Assembly: GCF_009834125.1 (NCBI RefSeq)
Contig: NZ_CP047146.1
Span: 2,411,501-2,475,500 of the forward strand
Reading direction: 5' to 3'
From: Streptomyces sp. GS7
Lineage (GTDB): Bacteria > Actinomycetota > Actinomycetes > Streptomycetales > Streptomycetaceae
DNA: 64,000 nucleotides
Shown here piece by piece: positions 63,255-64,000 of the stretch. The stretch's first letter is position 1. The number at the start of each line of letters is the position of its first letter. Below the pieces are notes generated by a model. It saw only the letters and a list, made by a program, of their open reading frames with translations. It was not told the origin of the DNA and ran no database searches. The position numbers and the translations under genes were made by a program.

Positions 63255-64000
63255 CTAGGAGGTGGCCGTCGCGGGCTGCGCCGGCTGCGCCGACGGCGTC
63301 GGCTGCGCGGGCGGGGCGGCGGCTTCCGCCGCGGTGGCCGCGGCGGAAGCCGGGGCTGCCGGGGCCGCCGGGGCGACCGTGCCCGCCGGGGGAGGGGCGA
63401 CGGTCTGCAGCGCGGCGGTGACGACACCCACCGGCTCCGCGGCCGGGCCCTCGTTGACGTTGGTGTGGTCGATCGGCTTGCGCCGGGAGGCCGCCCAGAT
63501 GCCGCCGCAGACCGCGAGCGCGCACACCGCGACCGCGGCGACGCCCCAGTTGCCCTGGTCGGCCAGGAACGCGGCACCCGCCGAGACCAGTCCGGCGGCC
63601 GGCAGTGTCAGCGCCCAGGCGGCGACCATCCGCCCGGCCGTGGACCAGCGCACCACGCCGCCCTTGCGGCCCAGCCCGGAGCCCATCACGGCACCGGAGC
63701 AGACCTGGGTGGTGGAGAGCGCGAAGCCGAGGTGGGAGGAGGCCAGGATGGTGGCCGCGGCGCCGGTCTGGGCGGCGAAGCCCTGCGGCGGCTGGATGTC
63801 GGTGATGCCCTTGCCCATCGTGCGGATGATGCGCCAGCCGCCCAGGTAGGTGCCGAGCGCGATGGCCAGACCGGCCGAGGCGATGACCCACATCGGCGGG
63901 TCGGAGTGCGGCGCGATGACCCCGCCGGTGATCAGCGCGAGGGTGATCACGCCCATCGTCTTCTGGGCGTCGTTGGTGCCGTGGGCCAGCGAGACCAGCG
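63255..64000 (-). CDS. pit: PiT-family inorganic phosphate transporter, 3' part
   Basis: The gene enters from the right edge; about 248 C-terminal codons are visible. The PiT signature LVSLAHGTNDAQKTMGV and the second repeat SSHLGFALSTTQVCSGAVMG are present, with about five helices. The last 55 residues are an Ala/Pro-rich cytoplasmic tail (PAAPAAPASAAATAAEAA). Low-affinity metal-phosphate symporter. Confidence 0.93.
   Translation of the reverse strand, partial: LVSLAHGTNDAQKTMGVITLALITGGVIAPHSDPPMWVIASAGLAIALGTYLGGWRIIRTMGKGITDIQPPQGFAAQTGAAATILASSHLGFALSTTQVCSGAVMGSGLGRKGGVVRWSTAGRMVAAWALTLPAAGLVSAGAAFLADQGNWGVAAVAVCALAVCGGIWAASRRKPIDHTNVNEGPAAEPVGVVTAALQTVAPPPAGTVAPAAPAAPASAAATAAEAAAPPAQPTPSAQPAQPATATS

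Overview
The window is high-GC DNA from a Streptomyces chromosome. Genes start with GTG as often as ATG, many are joined by ATGA or GTGA overlaps, and GC-rich hairpin terminators are common. From memory, the gene order matches the conserved core of the genus around the ectoine, cobalamin, suf and zwf/tal/tkt loci. No tRNA, rRNA, insertion sequence, CRISPR array or replication origin was seen.

Layout. 1-5.9 kb, minus strand: pentose-phosphate operon tkt-tal-zwf-opcA-pgl, with only the first 17 codons of pgl inside the window. 6.4-10 kb: haem O synthase and haem A synthase flanking a small conserved protein and a FluG-like amidohydrolase. 10-12 kb: ABC-2 exporter whose operon junction carries a 35-bp direct repeat and GC hairpin elements. 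12.3-19 kb: iron-sulfur assembly operon sufR-B-D-Rieske-C-S-U-T, with a candidate SufR operator on the sufR start codon. 19-20 kb: SMR efflux pump and TetR regulator behind twin palindromes. 20-28 kb: dapD, a decayed EI24-family gene, a conserved acidic protein, a PhoX remnant, a methyltransferase, a luciferase-like oxidoreductase, a double TerD protein and a GlsB-type membrane protein.

27.8-38.4 kb holds an oxidative uronate pathway: uronate dehydrogenase, 5-dehydro-4-deoxyglucarate dehydratase, 2,5-dioxovalerate dehydrogenase and an IclR regulator. Three promoters in it share the same -35 hexamer, spacer and -10 pattern, each with a similar downstream motif. A sortase, a secreted protein and a two-component system lie between the two halves. 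38.4-41.5 kb: acetyltransferase, methyltransferase, FrnE-type DsbA and a class V aminotransferase. 41.8-45.3 kb: ectABCD. 45.8-48.1 kb: amidohydrolase and an LAETG surface protein. 48.3-58.1 kb, minus strand: cobalamin cluster behind a cobalamin riboswitch.

58.3-62.9 kb is the most unusual part: a three-gene, tightly coupled accessory cassette. It encodes an EACC1-like adaptor, a caspase-family protease fused through one membrane helix to an extracytoplasmic substrate-binding plus von Willebrand A region, and a solute-binding lipoprotein with no permease. It reads as a membrane-spanning sensor-protease, probably a conflict or cell-death system. The window closes with a small membrane protein and the 3' part of a PiT phosphate transporter gene.
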